Source of the DNA: Enhygromyxa salina
GTDB lineage: Bacteria; Myxococcota_A; Polyangia; Nannocystales; Nannocystaceae
DNA: 64,000 bases
Assembly: GCF_000737335.2 (NCBI RefSeq)
Contig: NZ_JMCC02000059.1
Coordinates: 37,880 to 101,879, forward strand
Reading direction: 5' to 3'
In this document: positions 26,248 to 34,752 of the stretch, in pieces
Numbering within the stretch: position 1 is the first letter of the stretch
Layout of the letters: each line of letters begins with the position of its first letter
Made by a program: the position numbers and the translations under genes
Notes under the pieces: model-generated
What the model saw: only the letters and a program-made list of their open reading frames with translations
Database searches by the model: none
Told to the model about the DNA's origin: nothing

Positions 26248-26781
26248 ATGCCCATCACACGCACCAACCTGACCTACCTGATGCTCACGATCCTGACCGT
26301 GGGCATCTTCGCGTGTCGCAAGCCGCCACCGTGCCCTGACTGCAACGACCAAGGGGTCGACCATGTCGACGAAGGGCCTCCGGTTCCGGATCTGCCTTGT
26401 GGTGGCGCCGACCTCATGAGCGACAACGACAACTGTGGCGCCTGCGGCAACGCGTGCACGCTCTGGTGGGAGGGGACGGACTGGGAAGCGGGCGGCTGTG
26501 TCGAGGGTGCGTGCGGTCCGCAGTGGTCGGCGTTCTGTGCGGGCGAGAGCAGTCAGCTCAATACTTGCGATGAGTTCTGCGGCGCTGGCGGCCGCGTCTG
26601 CGTTGCCAAAGGATGCTCGGGCCTCACCGCGATGCTCTTCAACGTTGGGTTCGACGGGAATTGCGGTCCGTCCGAAGACGAAGGGCCCGATCAGACGATG
26701 GCGGGTCCGTGTGACGAGCAGATCCCGTGGATGAGCGACAACGAGTTCACGCTGATGGCGATTTGCTGCTGTGGGGAGTAG
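26248..26781 (+). CDS. Cys-rich lipoprotein
   Basis: A 177-residue exported protein: MPITRTNLTYLMLTILTVGI then FAC lipobox, then a cysteine-rich mature part with about 20 Cys (DNDNCGACGNACTLWWEG, GGCVEGACGPQW, CDEFCGAGGRVCVAKGC, AICCCGE). NCGACGNAC is the 'stigma-like' Cys motif found in many myxobacterial secreted proteins. GGAG at 26237-26240 supports ATG 26248. It lies 22 bp after the polyglycine-hydrolase-like gene on the same strand, so the two are probably one operon. Function unknown. Confidence 0.75.
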   Translation: MPITRTNLTYLMLTILTVGIFACRKPPPCPDCNDQGVDHVDEGPPVPDLPCGGADLMSDNDNCGACGNACTLWWEGTDWEAGGCVEGACGPQWSAFCAGESSQLNTCDEFCGAGGRVCVAKGCSGLTAMLFNVGFDGNCGPSEDEGPDQTMAGPCDEQIPWMSDNEFTLMAICCCGE

Positions 26782-26843
26782 ACGATATTAGCGATTGGCG
26801 AGCACAGGCGCTGGCTCGGAATCAGCGAGTGGCAGCCGCGAGT

Positions 26844-27731
26844 TCACTCGTCCTCGAGTTCGAACTGCGCCTGCTCCCAGTCGCCAAATGTACGGCCATC
26901 CTCGAGCCTCCAGGCACGCTTGCCATTGACCGTGCCTCCAGAAACAACCATGGCGGCTCCGCTGGCAGACGGGAACACGTGGTCCTTGGTGAAGCGAAGT
27001 AGGTCTCCCTCCCTCACGAGGACCCGATTGGAGATCAGCGCGGCTCGCTTGGCCCGCGAGTAGTCGGAAAGGCTGTTGGCCTCCTCGACCCGCACGGTCG
27101 ACCCCGCCAGGACGAGAAACTCCCCGTCCCGAAACACGCACGTCGCATCGTACCCCTTGCCGGAGTAGCTGAAGCGTAGGCCGAGGTCTGGTTGCTCCGC
27201 GGAATCACGAGCAGCAGCGTGCCGCAACGACTTGAACGCGTGAATGCCGAAGGTACCCGCAAGCAGCAAAATGTGTTGGACGAGTTCCTCCATCTCCGCG
27301 CGATCGGCCTCGGGCAGCTGGCCGCCTTCAGGGCGCTGATGATTGACTATGATCGACTGTTTGGCGTCATCAGCGAGTTGCAACAGCCGAGCTTCGAGGA
27401 AGCGGACGTGGGCCTTTGTCAGATTCTCGTCTTTGCTCACGAACAGCGCGACCTGCTCGAAGAAATCCATGCGGTCGGACATGTCATGCTCGCGGATGCG
27501 CCGGAACACGTTGTCCCCTTCGCCGATGTAGATGGCGTCACGACGGGCATCTTTGAGGTCGGGGCCGACGAGTAAGTAGACGCCGGTGCGGCCGGCCTCT
27601 TCGCGGCGCTGGAGCTCGGCGAGCTGGGAGCGCGGGGCCATGACCGCCTTGCAAGTGGAGAGGCCGAGCTCGGCCGTGCGCAGGCCGGTGGGCGTGCCGT
27701 CGACGAGGAAGATCTTGATCTGCTTGGACAT
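26844..27731 (-). CDS. GIY-YIG nuclease with DUF4357 domain
   Basis: A 295-residue cytoplasmic protein. TGVYLLVGPD...AIYIGEGDNV carries the GIY-YIG core (GVY and YIG), followed by FRRIREH and by FLEARLLQLA with the metal-binding Glu. The C-terminus (AAMVVSGGTVNGKRAWRLED, then GRTFGDWEQ) is DUF4357, which often closes GIY-YIG proteins in defence or restriction-like contexts. I infer DNA-targeting nuclease activity. Neighbours upstream on the same strand include a short coding remnant, so an original partner may have been lost. Convergent with the Cys-rich lipoprotein gene. Confidence 0.85.
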   Translation of the reverse strand: MSKQIKIFLVDGTPTGLRTAELGLSTCKAVMAPRSQLAELQRREEAGRTGVYLLVGPDLKDARRDAIYIGEGDNVFRRIREHDMSDRMDFFEQVALFVSKDENLTKAHVRFLEARLLQLADDAKQSIIVNHQRPEGGQLPEADRAEMEELVQHILLLAGTFGIHAFKSLRHAAARDSAEQPDLGLRFSYSGKGYDATCVFRDGEFLVLAGSTVRVEEANSLSDYSRAKRAALISNRVLVREGDLLRFTKDHVFPSASGAAMVVSGGTVNGKRAWRLEDGRTFGDWEQAQFELEDE

Positions 27732-27755
27732 GCGGACGGTTCTGGGGGCTTGGGA

Positions 27756-27905
27756 TCACGGGGAGATCTGTGCAGTGTTGAGCTGCTCGATCACCTGAGC
27801 GAGTTTCACGCTGCGCTTGCGCGAGAGGACCGCGGCGAGGTCATCAGCAGGCAGGGCCGGGTCGATCTCGACGGCGAAATGCTGGGCCAGGCAAAGCCAG
27901 GAGTG
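27756..27905 (-). pseudogene. possible C-terminal coding remnant
   Basis: On the minus strand, the frame ending at TGA 27758-27756 reads HSWLCLAQHFAVEIDPALPA, then DDLAAVLSRKRSVKLAQVIE, and a short tail. It looks like the end of a real protein, 24 bp upstream of the GIY-YIG gene. Further upstream the frame loses coding character and no start is seen. Unknown family. Confidence 0.25.
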
Positions 27906-27998
27906 TGCGCTTGCTCGGCTTGGGCACGGGACCGGGATGATAGCCGGATCGGAGCGAGTTTGGGCAGTGCGGACCAGGTTCAGTTCTACGTGGAGCTG

Positions 27999-29159
27999 TC
28001 AGCTCGCGCCGGGCCCACGCAGGCGCTGGCGCCCATCGCCAAGCAGCAGCACGAACATCCCGCTGCCGATCACCCCGAGCAAGGTGACGCCCGACATCCA
28101 CGCCGCAAAGTTCGTGTGCGGCCGCCCGCACACCGTGTACCACTGCGCCCCTTCGGGCGGCGGCTCGTCCACGCACTCGAACGAGTAGTCCTCGTCGAAG
28201 TCGCTGGTGCACAAGAACTCGTAGCGCGTGGCGCCGGTGATGTCGGTCGCCTCGACGTAGCACTCGCCAACGGTCTGATGCACGCCAGTGTTGACGTGGG
28301 TCGCGGGGTCGAACACCGCCATGATCCCGATCAGCGAGACAAAATAGAAGATCGCCGCGCCAAGCAGCAGTCGGTCACCCGGTCGCGCGGGCACGGGCTT
28401 GGCGGTCTTGCGCCAGACGACAACGAGGGTCGCGTAGCCGATCAGGCAGACCGCAAACGCGACGTAGCCCGGGGTCCCGCCGTCGAGCTCCTGCAGCACC
28501 GTCATCTGCAGCACCATCATGATCGAGGTGCACCCCGCGACCAGGCCCAGCCCCAGCGCGAAGGTCTTGCCCGTGACCTCTTGGCTGCGCGCCAGGGCCC
28601 GATCCAACAGCCACGAGAAGCAGGCGACGAAGGTCAGCACCCACAGGCTGCTGCCGACCGGCGCGCCGAGCAGGCGCGTCGCAATCGGGGCGTCGGTGTC
28701 GTGCCAGGTCCACCACGAGAACTTGGCCCCAACGATGTCGTAGGGGGCATAGAACACGCACGCCAGGATCCCCGTGAGCGCGGCTTGGGCGACCGGCTGC
28801 AAGCCCAGCCGCCGAACCGCGACGGTTGGGTAGTACATGAAGCACACGTACACGCAGGGGATGTACAGCGGCAGCCGCATCGTGATCATGATCTGCGCCT
28901 GGGCCTGCCAGAAATTGTCGACAAGCGGCAGCGCCATGAAGATCAGATCGTTGGCGGTGCCGGCGATCAATGCGGCGACCCACACCAAGATGTGATCACG
29001 ACCCTCGCGCCACGCGTGGACCAGCGCCAGCACGGCGCAGATCATGAACAAGTACTCGCCAAGCACGAACGAGGGCTGGACCGCCCACTTCTCGAGCGGA
29101 CTGGTGAAGTGGTGCCACGGGAGCTCGGGGGCGATCGCGGTCTGAAGCAGCGCGCTCAT
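27999..29159 (-). CDS. polytopic membrane protein, unknown
   Basis: A 386-residue inner-membrane protein with about nine to ten predicted hydrophobic helices (YLFMICAVLALVHAW, HILVWVAALIAGTANDLIFM, LPLYIPCVYVCFMYYP, SSLWVLTFVACFSWLL, GYVAFAVCLIGYATLVVVW, MSGVTLLGVIGSGMFVLLLG). Between the last two is a ~60-residue exposed loop with four Cys (GECYVEATD, EFLCTSDFDED, FECVDEPP, WYTVCGRP) that probably forms disulfides. GTG 29168 is an alternative start; ATG 29159 gives a compact N-terminus. The Lnb-like gene lies 44 bp upstream on the same strand. Family not recognised. Confidence 0.75.
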   Translation of the reverse strand: MSALLQTAIAPELPWHHFTSPLEKWAVQPSFVLGEYLFMICAVLALVHAWREGRDHILVWVAALIAGTANDLIFMALPLVDNFWQAQAQIMITMRLPLYIPCVYVCFMYYPTVAVRRLGLQPVAQAALTGILACVFYAPYDIVGAKFSWWTWHDTDAPIATRLLGAPVGSSLWVLTFVACFSWLLDRALARSQEVTGKTFALGLGLVAGCTSIMMVLQMTVLQELDGGTPGYVAFAVCLIGYATLVVVWRKTAKPVPARPGDRLLLGAAIFYFVSLIGIMAVFDPATHVNTGVHQTVGECYVEATDITGATRYEFLCTSDFDEDYSFECVDEPPPEGAQWYTVCGRPHTNFAAWMSGVTLLGVIGSGMFVLLLGDGRQRLRGPGAS

Positions 29160-29203
29160 TCGGGGCACGATATGTCATCGCTGCGCGTTCGTCTTGGACC
29201 CGG

Positions 29204-30334
29204 TCAGGGCTCGCTCGGCCAGCCCTCGGGGCGCCATGCGATCAGCAGCATCGGCGCGAGGGGGATGAGCAGCACCACCGCGAGCGGCTGGCGCAAGAGC
29301 CCCACGCCAAGGCCCACGGCGACGGCGAGCAACACCGCGACGCGGGCCCGCGCGTAGGTCCTGCGCCGGTCTGGGCTGGCCAGCGCGAGCAGCCAATCCG
29401 TTGGCCAGAACACGAGCAGCGCTTCGTTATAACGAAGCTCCGGCATCTCGCTGATCATGCTCAGCAGCCACACCATCGCGCCGATGATCGACAAGATCCC
29501 GCCGGTGACCGCGAGCGCGCCTCGCAGGCCACGCTTCCAGTTTGCGAACGCGAGGCCCGTTGGCGCGAGCGTGACCAACGCGAGCAGCCACAGCCAGCCC
29601 CGCCCCGTGGTGCCGCCCGTCACGGGTGGCGGCCCCTGCCGCGCGTGGATCTGCTCTGGACGCACGCCAAGCCGGGCCTCGATCGACCCCCGCAACTCCC
29701 GCGGGAGAAACATCGCGTCCCACTCGCTCACTTCGCGGTCGGCGGCACGGCCCACGAACACATGCGCGAGCACGGGGATCGCGGTGATGTCCGCGATCCC
29801 CTGCTGACCGAGCTCGCGGAAGCTGACCCCAAGCGGCGCGTCGGTGCCCGTGCTCAGCACGCCGCCGCTGGCGTCATCGAGGATGTCGCGGATCCGGGTC
29901 GTGCAGTTGTCCTGGAAGTGATGATAGGCGTAGGTGGCCTCGGGGCCGCTGCCGTCATAGCGCGCCGCGTCGGCCTCGAGCTTGGCCGCGGCTGCCCTCG
30001 CCTGTTCGGGCTCGAGCGGAATGCGTTGACGCCAGACCGACCGGTCGTCGCTCACATACAGGTCGATCATGCGCTGGACCGGCCAGACCGAGACCCAAAA
30101 CGGCGAGCGACCGCGGACGAAGCTCCAGCCGAGCTCGCTGGGGGGCGAGCCAAAGTCGGTCGTGCCGTAGTTGAAGCACTTGGAGTCGCGCGGTGAGTCC
30201 TCGTAGATCGTGCAGATCGCGGCGTGGCCAAACCGGTGAAACAGCGCGTCGCCGCTGCCCATTGTGTAGACGTCGATCTTCGGAGCTGGCTGAACGGCGA
30301 GGACCGCCGCCACCGTGACCGCGAACATGAACAT
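29204..30334 (-). CDS. Lnb/DUF4105-like membrane protein
   Basis: A 376-residue protein. After an N-terminal signal helix it has VYTMGSGDALFHRFGHAAIC and AYHHFQDNCTTRIRDILD, which match the DUF4105 / Lnb N-terminal periplasmic domain: a His in the RFGHaa motif and a Cys in the NCTT motif form the likely catalytic pair of this papain-like fold. The C-terminal third has five or so membrane helices (WLWLLALVTLAPTGLAFANW, GILSIIGAMVWLLSMI, AVLLAVAVGLGVGLL, AVVLLIPLAPMLLIAW). I infer a membrane-anchored periplasmic hydrolase or acyltransferase acting on lipoproteins or amides. It is likely co-transcribed with the membrane protein downstream. Confidence 0.75.
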   Translation of the reverse strand: MFMFAVTVAAVLAVQPAPKIDVYTMGSGDALFHRFGHAAICTIYEDSPRDSKCFNYGTTDFGSPPSELGWSFVRGRSPFWVSVWPVQRMIDLYVSDDRSVWRQRIPLEPEQARAAAAKLEADAARYDGSGPEATYAYHHFQDNCTTRIRDILDDASGGVLSTGTDAPLGVSFRELGQQGIADITAIPVLAHVFVGRAADREVSEWDAMFLPRELRGSIEARLGVRPEQIHARQGPPPVTGGTTGRGWLWLLALVTLAPTGLAFANWKRGLRGALAVTGGILSIIGAMVWLLSMISEMPELRYNEALLVFWPTDWLLALASPDRRRTYARARVAVLLAVAVGLGVGLLRQPLAVVLLIPLAPMLLIAWRPEGWPSEP

Positions 30335-30389
30335 CGCGCATCACAATAGCTCGTAGACGCCGGGCATGGGTCCGGGCTAGCTTCCACGC

Positions 30390-31121
30390 GTGCCACGACC
30401 GAGTCAGCGGCGTTGTGTCGTGCCAGCGCTGCGCCACGCCCTGCTGGGCCTGAGCCTCGCGCTGGGGGGCTGCGCGGGAAACCTTGGCGCCGTGGCGACC
30501 ATGGAGCCTGCGCGGGCGTCCCCGCTGCCCTTCGCCGCGACTCAGCCTGGGGCCAAGCCAGACCCCCAGGCCGAGCGGCCCCAGCCACCGCTGGGGCCGA
30601 AGCCAAAGCCAACGGGCAAGCATCGCCGTGATCCCCGTGACCAACCCAACTGGCGGTTCGTCGGCTGGCACTACGGCGCGGGCGTGGCGAGCACGCTGGT
30701 GGTTCAGACGATGACCTACGGGGTCGCGCGGCGGATCGGGCAGACGGGCCAGGGGCTGGGCTCCCCGCTTGGCGCGCTGATCGTCGGTGCGTTCGCGCCA
30801 CCGCTGTTGAACTACACGTTTCAGTGGGCGCTCGGCCGCACGGTCGCGCCCAAGCGCGATCGCTTCTGGCCCGGGTTCTTGGTCCGCCAGGTCGTCCACC
30901 TTGGGGTGTTCGCTGGCGCGCTGCTCGGCGGCGCGGACCTCAACAACCCCAGCCAGACCGCCGCGCTGATCATCGGCGAGGCGTTCGTGACCAGCGGCTT
31001 GGCAACCATGACCGCCGAGCTCAGCCGCCGGCCCCAGTTTGGCCCGCCAGCGACCACGGCCTCACCCGCACGGCCGGCCGCGTTCGAGTTCGTCGTACCC
31101 GTATTGGAGCTGCAGTTTTGA
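30390..31121 (+). CDS. lipoprotein with membrane-associated domain
   Basis: A 243-residue protein. The signal peptide ends in LALGGC (lipobox), followed by a Pro/Lys-rich linker (PQPPLGPKPKPTGKHRRD) and a ~150-residue domain with four hydrophobic helices (VASTLVVQTMTYGVARRI, LGALIVGAFAPPLLNYTF, VVHLGVFAGALLGGADL, AALIIGEAFVTSGLATM). It is first in a three-gene unit: its TGA overlaps the TTG start of the serine hydrolase. GTG 30390 is the start. Family not recognised. Confidence 0.7.
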   Translation: MPRPSQRRCVVPALRHALLGLSLALGGCAGNLGAVATMEPARASPLPFAATQPGAKPDPQAERPQPPLGPKPKPTGKHRRDPRDQPNWRFVGWHYGAGVASTLVVQTMTYGVARRIGQTGQGLGSPLGALIVGAFAPPLLNYTFQWALGRTVAPKRDRFWPGFLVRQVVHLGVFAGALLGGADLNNPSQTAALIIGEAFVTSGLATMTAELSRRPQFGPPATTASPARPAAFEFVVPVLELQF

Positions 31122-32320
31122 CCACGCGTTTGTCCCACTCTGCGCTCGTGCGCGCCCGCCTTCGCCTGAGGCTTCGCTGGGGGCTCGGCTTGGCGGCCTG
31201 CTGCGTCAGCGGGCTCGTGAGCCAGGCCCACGCCGCCTGCCCCCAGGACGTCGCCTGGCCCGAGCCCGACTGGGCCGTCGAGCCACTTGGGCAAAGCGCC
31301 GCCCAGACAGCGTTTGAGGACTACCTGTTCACGCTCGTCGGCGCGGACGAGGACCGCCTCGGCGTCCGCACGGACGGCGTCGTCGTCGTCCACCGCGGCC
31401 GGATCATCTACGAGCGCTACGCTCGCGGCTACGCGCAACACAAGCGCCACCTGACCTGGTCGGTCAGCAAGAGCATCCACAACGCGCTCGTCGGTGTCGC
31501 GGTCATGCGCGGGGATCTGGGCGTCGAGGACTCGGTCTGCGACTACTACCCGGTCGACGCGGACGCGTGCGACATGACCGTGGACGACCTGCTCAGCTTT
31601 GGCTCCGGCTACGACTGGAACGAGGGCTACGAGGACGATCCCTACTACCTGTCTTCGGTCATAGCGATGCTCTACGGGGTTGGATCGCGGGACATGGCCC
31701 GGTTCGTCGCCGGCCACGAGCTGGCCTACGAGCCGGGCACGGTCTACCGCTACAGCTCGGGCGACTCGGTCCTGCTGTCCGCCGTGCTCGAGGGTGCGCT
31801 GCCCGAGTCGCTGCGAGCCAGCCACCCGTGGGAGTTCTTGTTCGATCCGATCGGCATGGACAGCGCCGTGTTCGAGCGCGATCAAGCCGGGACCTTCGTC
31901 GGCTCCTCGTATGCGTACACGACCCCGCGTGACATGGCCCGCCTGGGCTACCTGTTCTTGCGCGACGGGTGCTGGGAGGGGCAGCAGCTGCTGCCCGAGG
32001 GCTGGGTCGCGTTCAGCACCGCGCCCAACCCAGCGTTCTTGTCCGAGCGCTCGTTCGAGTGGGCGCGCGACGACGACGCGTCCGCCGGGCGTCACTGGTG
32101 GATCAACGCCCCGATCCCCGAGCTCATGATCGACAGCCGCTGGCCAAGCGCGCCGCCCGACACCTACGCCGCGCTTGGGCACTGGGGCCAGACGATCTTC
32201 GTGATCCCGTCTGAAGATCTGGTGGTGGTCCGAACCGCCGACGATCGCGAGACGGGCGCGTTCGATAAAGATCGCTACCTGGGGCTCGCGCTGGGGCTCG
32301 CCGCGGAGGACTTGCCATGA
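31118..32320 (+). CDS. secreted serine hydrolase, beta-lactamase/NylB-like
   Basis: A 400-residue exported enzyme with an Arg-rich signal peptide ending near SQAHA-AC. The penicillin-binding fold shows the SxxK motif S-V-S-K (WSVSKSIHNALVG), the Tyr motif YSSGDS and the third-strand GHWGQTIFVIP, a set like that of 6-aminohexanoate-dimer hydrolases and related esterases rather than true beta-lactamases. The start is a TTG at 31118 that overlaps the previous stop (TTGA); GGAG sits about 9 bases upstream, so translational coupling is likely. GTG 31148 is an alternative. It ends in an ATGA overlap with the next gene. Periplasmic or surface ester/amide hydrolysis is inferred. Confidence 0.85.
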   Translation: MTTRLSHSALVRARLRLRLRWGLGLAACCVSGLVSQAHAACPQDVAWPEPDWAVEPLGQSAAQTAFEDYLFTLVGADEDRLGVRTDGVVVVHRGRIIYERYARGYAQHKRHLTWSVSKSIHNALVGVAVMRGDLGVEDSVCDYYPVDADACDMTVDDLLSFGSGYDWNEGYEDDPYYLSSVIAMLYGVGSRDMARFVAGHELAYEPGTVYRYSSGDSVLLSAVLEGALPESLRASHPWEFLFDPIGMDSAVFERDQAGTFVGSSYAYTTPRDMARLGYLFLRDGCWEGQQLLPEGWVAFSTAPNPAFLSERSFEWARDDDASAGRHWWINAPIPELMIDSRWPSAPPDTYAALGHWGQTIFVIPSEDLVVVRTADDRETGAFDKDRYLGLALGLAAEDLP

Positions 32321-32625
32321 CGCGCCTGCGCTGGGTTGGCCTGCTCGCGCTCGGTCTGGTCGCCGTGGCCTCGTGCGGGATCGATGAAGGCTACGACAAC
32401 AACGACCTCGAGCTGGCCGTGCGGCAAAAGGCCAAAGAGACGTGCTCGTGCCTGTTCGTCATGGAGCTGCCCGAGGAGCACTGCACCGCGTGGACACGCG
32501 TGAGCCCGGACGTGGCGGCGGCCAAGATTGATCGGGAGCGACAGCGGGTGTCAGCGACGGCGCTCGGGCTTTGGTCCGCGAGCGCGCACTTCAACGGGCG
32601 CACGGGCTGCGTGCTCGACAACTGA
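32317..32625 (+). CDS. small lipoprotein
   Basis: A 102-residue protein: signal peptide MTRLRWVGLLALGLVAVASC (lipobox VASC), then a ~80-residue mature part with four more cysteines (TCSCLFVMELPEEHCTAW, GRTGCVLDN). ATG 32317 overlaps the preceding stop (ATGA), making it the third member of a coupled operon with the serine hydrolase. It could be an accessory or inhibitor of that enzyme; nothing in the sequence proves it. Confidence 0.8.
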   Translation: MTRLRWVGLLALGLVAVASCGIDEGYDNNDLELAVRQKAKETCSCLFVMELPEEHCTAWTRVSPDVAAAKIDRERQRVSATALGLWSASAHFNGRTGCVLDN

Positions 32626-32629
32626 ACCT

Positions 32630-32673
32630 CATCTGGGCCTCATCTGGCCCGCATCTGGCCCGCATCTGGCCTT
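32630..32673 (+). repeat. four tandem 11-bp units after a stop codon
   Basis: CATCTGGGCCT, CATCTGGCCCG, CATCTGGCCCG and CATCTGGCCTT run consecutively, starting 5 bases after the stop of the small lipoprotein gene. Confidence 0.9.
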
Positions 32674-32687
32674 CATCGAAAAGGCGA

Positions 32688-32924
32688 CTACGCAATATTT
32701 GCGTTTGATGTCTCGGCGTTGGCGTTAGACCCTTGAGGGTTGCACGTCACCATGGCGAAGCTTGGAATGGTGATCATTCCTCCGAGGATTTGCATCGGGC
32801 TAAATCGTTCGGAAGAGAAAGGTAGTGGTTCCGCCAGCGCTCCGAACAAGAGGGGCTCTTGGCCCAAGATAACCAGCAGGGCGCCCGCACATGCAAGCAG
32901 ACCCCAGGAGAGCCGTTTCACCAT
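32688..32924 (-). CDS. small predicted membrane protein
   Basis: A possible 78-residue protein beginning MVKRLSWGLLACAGALLVIL, a plausible N-terminal membrane helix, with a second hydrophobic patch (MQILGGMITIPSFAMV). The ATG at 32933 (MRS before MVKR) is an alternative. It lies alone in an AT-richer region. The hydrophobic pattern is good for so short a frame, but there is no family support. Confidence 0.35.
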   Translation of the reverse strand: MVKRLSWGLLACAGALLVILGQEPLLFGALAEPLPFSSERFSPMQILGGMITIPSFAMVTCNPQGSNANAETSNANIA

Positions 32925-33310
32925 TGAACGCACTTTTATTTACTATCCTGGGTGTGATGGTGAGTCAAGATGAATCGCCGCCGTGACGGATTACGTGTAG
33001 TCAGGCTCGAAAACGTGCATTTATATCTTGGTGATGTGCTGTGACTGGCCGTCAGCGCATGTATCGCCAGCGGCACCTCGGCCAAAATTCGCAAAGCCAA
33101 GAGCAACTCAATACGTGAAGAACAATGCGCGCACCTGGACCTGCTGATAAAATCGATGGTGTGCTTCGCGCTAAACTACTTAACCGATACTTGGATGCCG
33201 TATACGCTAAACTAATTAACCGATAGTTGGATGTCGACGTTCAGCCGGATCCGCCAGCGTTGGCTGGCCCTGCACCAGCGGGCCCCGGCGTCGGGTCGGG
33301 TCGAGTCGAG
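32925..33310. other. AT-rich intergenic stretch
   Basis: 386 bp upstream of the small minus-strand frame and downstream of the FG-GAP lipoprotein gene. It is distinctly less GC-rich than the rest of the window (for example TTTATTTACTATCCTGG at 32934-32950). It contains the 32-bp direct repeat at 33169-33236 and no credible gene. It may be the edge of acquired DNA. Confidence 0.4.
33169..33236. repeat. imperfect 32-bp direct repeat
   Basis: Copies at 33169-33200 and 33205-33236, separated by TATA, differ at three positions. Each has the core CGCTAAACTA-TTAACCGATA-TTGGATG (the dashes mark variable bases). In the second copy AACTA and TAGTT form a short inverted repeat around the core. Confidence 0.85.
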
Positions 33311-34702
33311 TCACCCGGGCGTCGTGCTCCACAAGCCGAGCTCTCCCCCCGAATCGATGCCCGCCAGCTCGGGGAAGCCGTCGCCGTCGATGTCGCCTAC
33401 GGCCGCGCGCACCATGGTGGGCGGGAGCACGTCGAGGGTTGCCTGGCAGCCGATCGCCTCGTTCTTGTCCGAGTCCTCGAACAACAGGGTGGGCGGACCC
33501 GGGTTGAACAACAGTACGCTATCGCTGCCCGCAGCGAAGGGATCGAGAGTGATGAGCTCGCTCGCCTCGGTCCACGCGTACCAAACTCCGCCCGGGCCGG
33601 TCACGAGCGTGCCCTCTGGGTAGGCATCAATCACAATCAGATCGACCACGTTTTTGCTAAATTGGCCGTAGGCGAGGTTGGGCTGATCCCCAAGGCCGCG
33701 GTACTCGAGCGGCCAATCACTGCTGACGTCCGGAGGCCTGTGGGTGGTGACCCTGCCGAAATTGTCGAGCTTGCCGGGCTCGATGACAGCGATCCGTGGC
33801 TCATCATCGTCTGTGACCCCGGCCGTGAGCCGCTTCGCGTTGGCCCACAGCTGCTCGTGGTCGGCCATCGGAGTGAGCAGGTCCGGGTAGATGTTGATCA
33901 GAGCGCCCGCGCGCGCGATGAGCTCGTCGGGCCCCCCGGGGATCCAGTCGAGGCTGAAGCTGTCCGCGAGCTCATCGTCGGGGCCGGCGATCGGCGCGGC
34001 GAAGCTGCCTGCGCCGAGCCCGAGCGCGATGAAGCTCTGGCTGGTCTGGTCGCTGGTCATGACCACGTCGAGCTGCCCGTCCTCGTTGACGTGCATGAGC
34101 TCGAGCTCGGTGTTCTGATGGGGCGGTAGGGGCGTGCTCGAGCTGAGCTGGCCCTCGTCGAACACCTGAAGCTCCTGCTCGGTCAGCACCACGAGCTCGT
34201 CGAAGCCGTCGCCGTCGACGTCGGCGAACTGCAGATCGATGGCGTCCCCCGCCTCGGGCGGCAGCGGGATCTCGACCAGCACCGGTGCCTCGCAGTCCGC
34301 GAGCTCGCGTACCGCATAGCAGTCGTTGAAGGTGTGATCCCAGTCCCAGTACGTCTCGAAGCACGCCTGGCCTCCCGGGCAGTCCACGCTGTTGTCACAC
34401 TCGTCGGGCGGCGGCGGTACGTAGCCGTCGTTGCTGCCGCACTGGCCGCTGATACAAGCCTCCCCAGGATCGCAGTCGAGATCGCTCGTGCACTCGGGCT
34501 CTTGCCCGTCGCCTGTCTCCGTCTCGGGCGGTTCACCGGTGGTCTCGGACTCACTCGTCGTCGTCGCGTCCGAGTCGCTGCTGCTGCTTTCTTCGCCTGT
34601 TTCGACGGGGGTGGCGTCATCGATGGCGGGAATACCGCACGCTGTGCAGGCCAGCAGGGCTGCGGGGACGGCGATGTTCCAGCTACGCAAGTCGGGGAGC
34701 AC
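33311..34702 (-). CDS. FG-GAP/VCBS-like lipoprotein
   Basis: A 463-residue exported protein. The signal peptide (LRSWNIAVPAALLAC) ends in a lipobox, LLAC or ACTAC, and is followed by a Ser/Thr/Glu linker and a Cys-rich segment (CTSDLDCDPGEACISGQC, DECDNSVDCPGGQACF). The rest carries integrin-like FG-GAP units: FADVDGDGFDELVVLTEQ and VGDIDGDGFPELAGIDSG are clear calcium-binding DxDxDG loops, with degenerate ones between (HVNEDGQLDVVMTSD). GTG 34702 is chosen because it just precedes the signal peptide; TTG 34690 is also possible. A surface adhesion or display role is inferred. Confidence 0.8.
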   Translation of the reverse strand: MLPDLRSWNIAVPAALLACTACGIPAIDDATPVETGEESSSSDSDATTTSESETTGEPPETETGDGQEPECTSDLDCDPGEACISGQCGSNDGYVPPPPDECDNSVDCPGGQACFETYWDWDHTFNDCYAVRELADCEAPVLVEIPLPPEAGDAIDLQFADVDGDGFDELVVLTEQELQVFDEGQLSSSTPLPPHQNTELELMHVNEDGQLDVVMTSDQTSQSFIALGLGAGSFAAPIAGPDDELADSFSLDWIPGGPDELIARAGALINIYPDLLTPMADHEQLWANAKRLTAGVTDDDEPRIAVIEPGKLDNFGRVTTHRPPDVSSDWPLEYRGLGDQPNLAYGQFSKNVVDLIVIDAYPEGTLVTGPGGVWYAWTEASELITLDPFAAGSDSVLLFNPGPPTLLFEDSDKNEAIGCQATLDVLPPTMVRAAVGDIDGDGFPELAGIDSGGELGLWSTTPG

Positions 34703-34752
34703 AACTGTCCATTGCCATCGAAGGCCCGATCGATCACGAGAAAAAGATCGGT

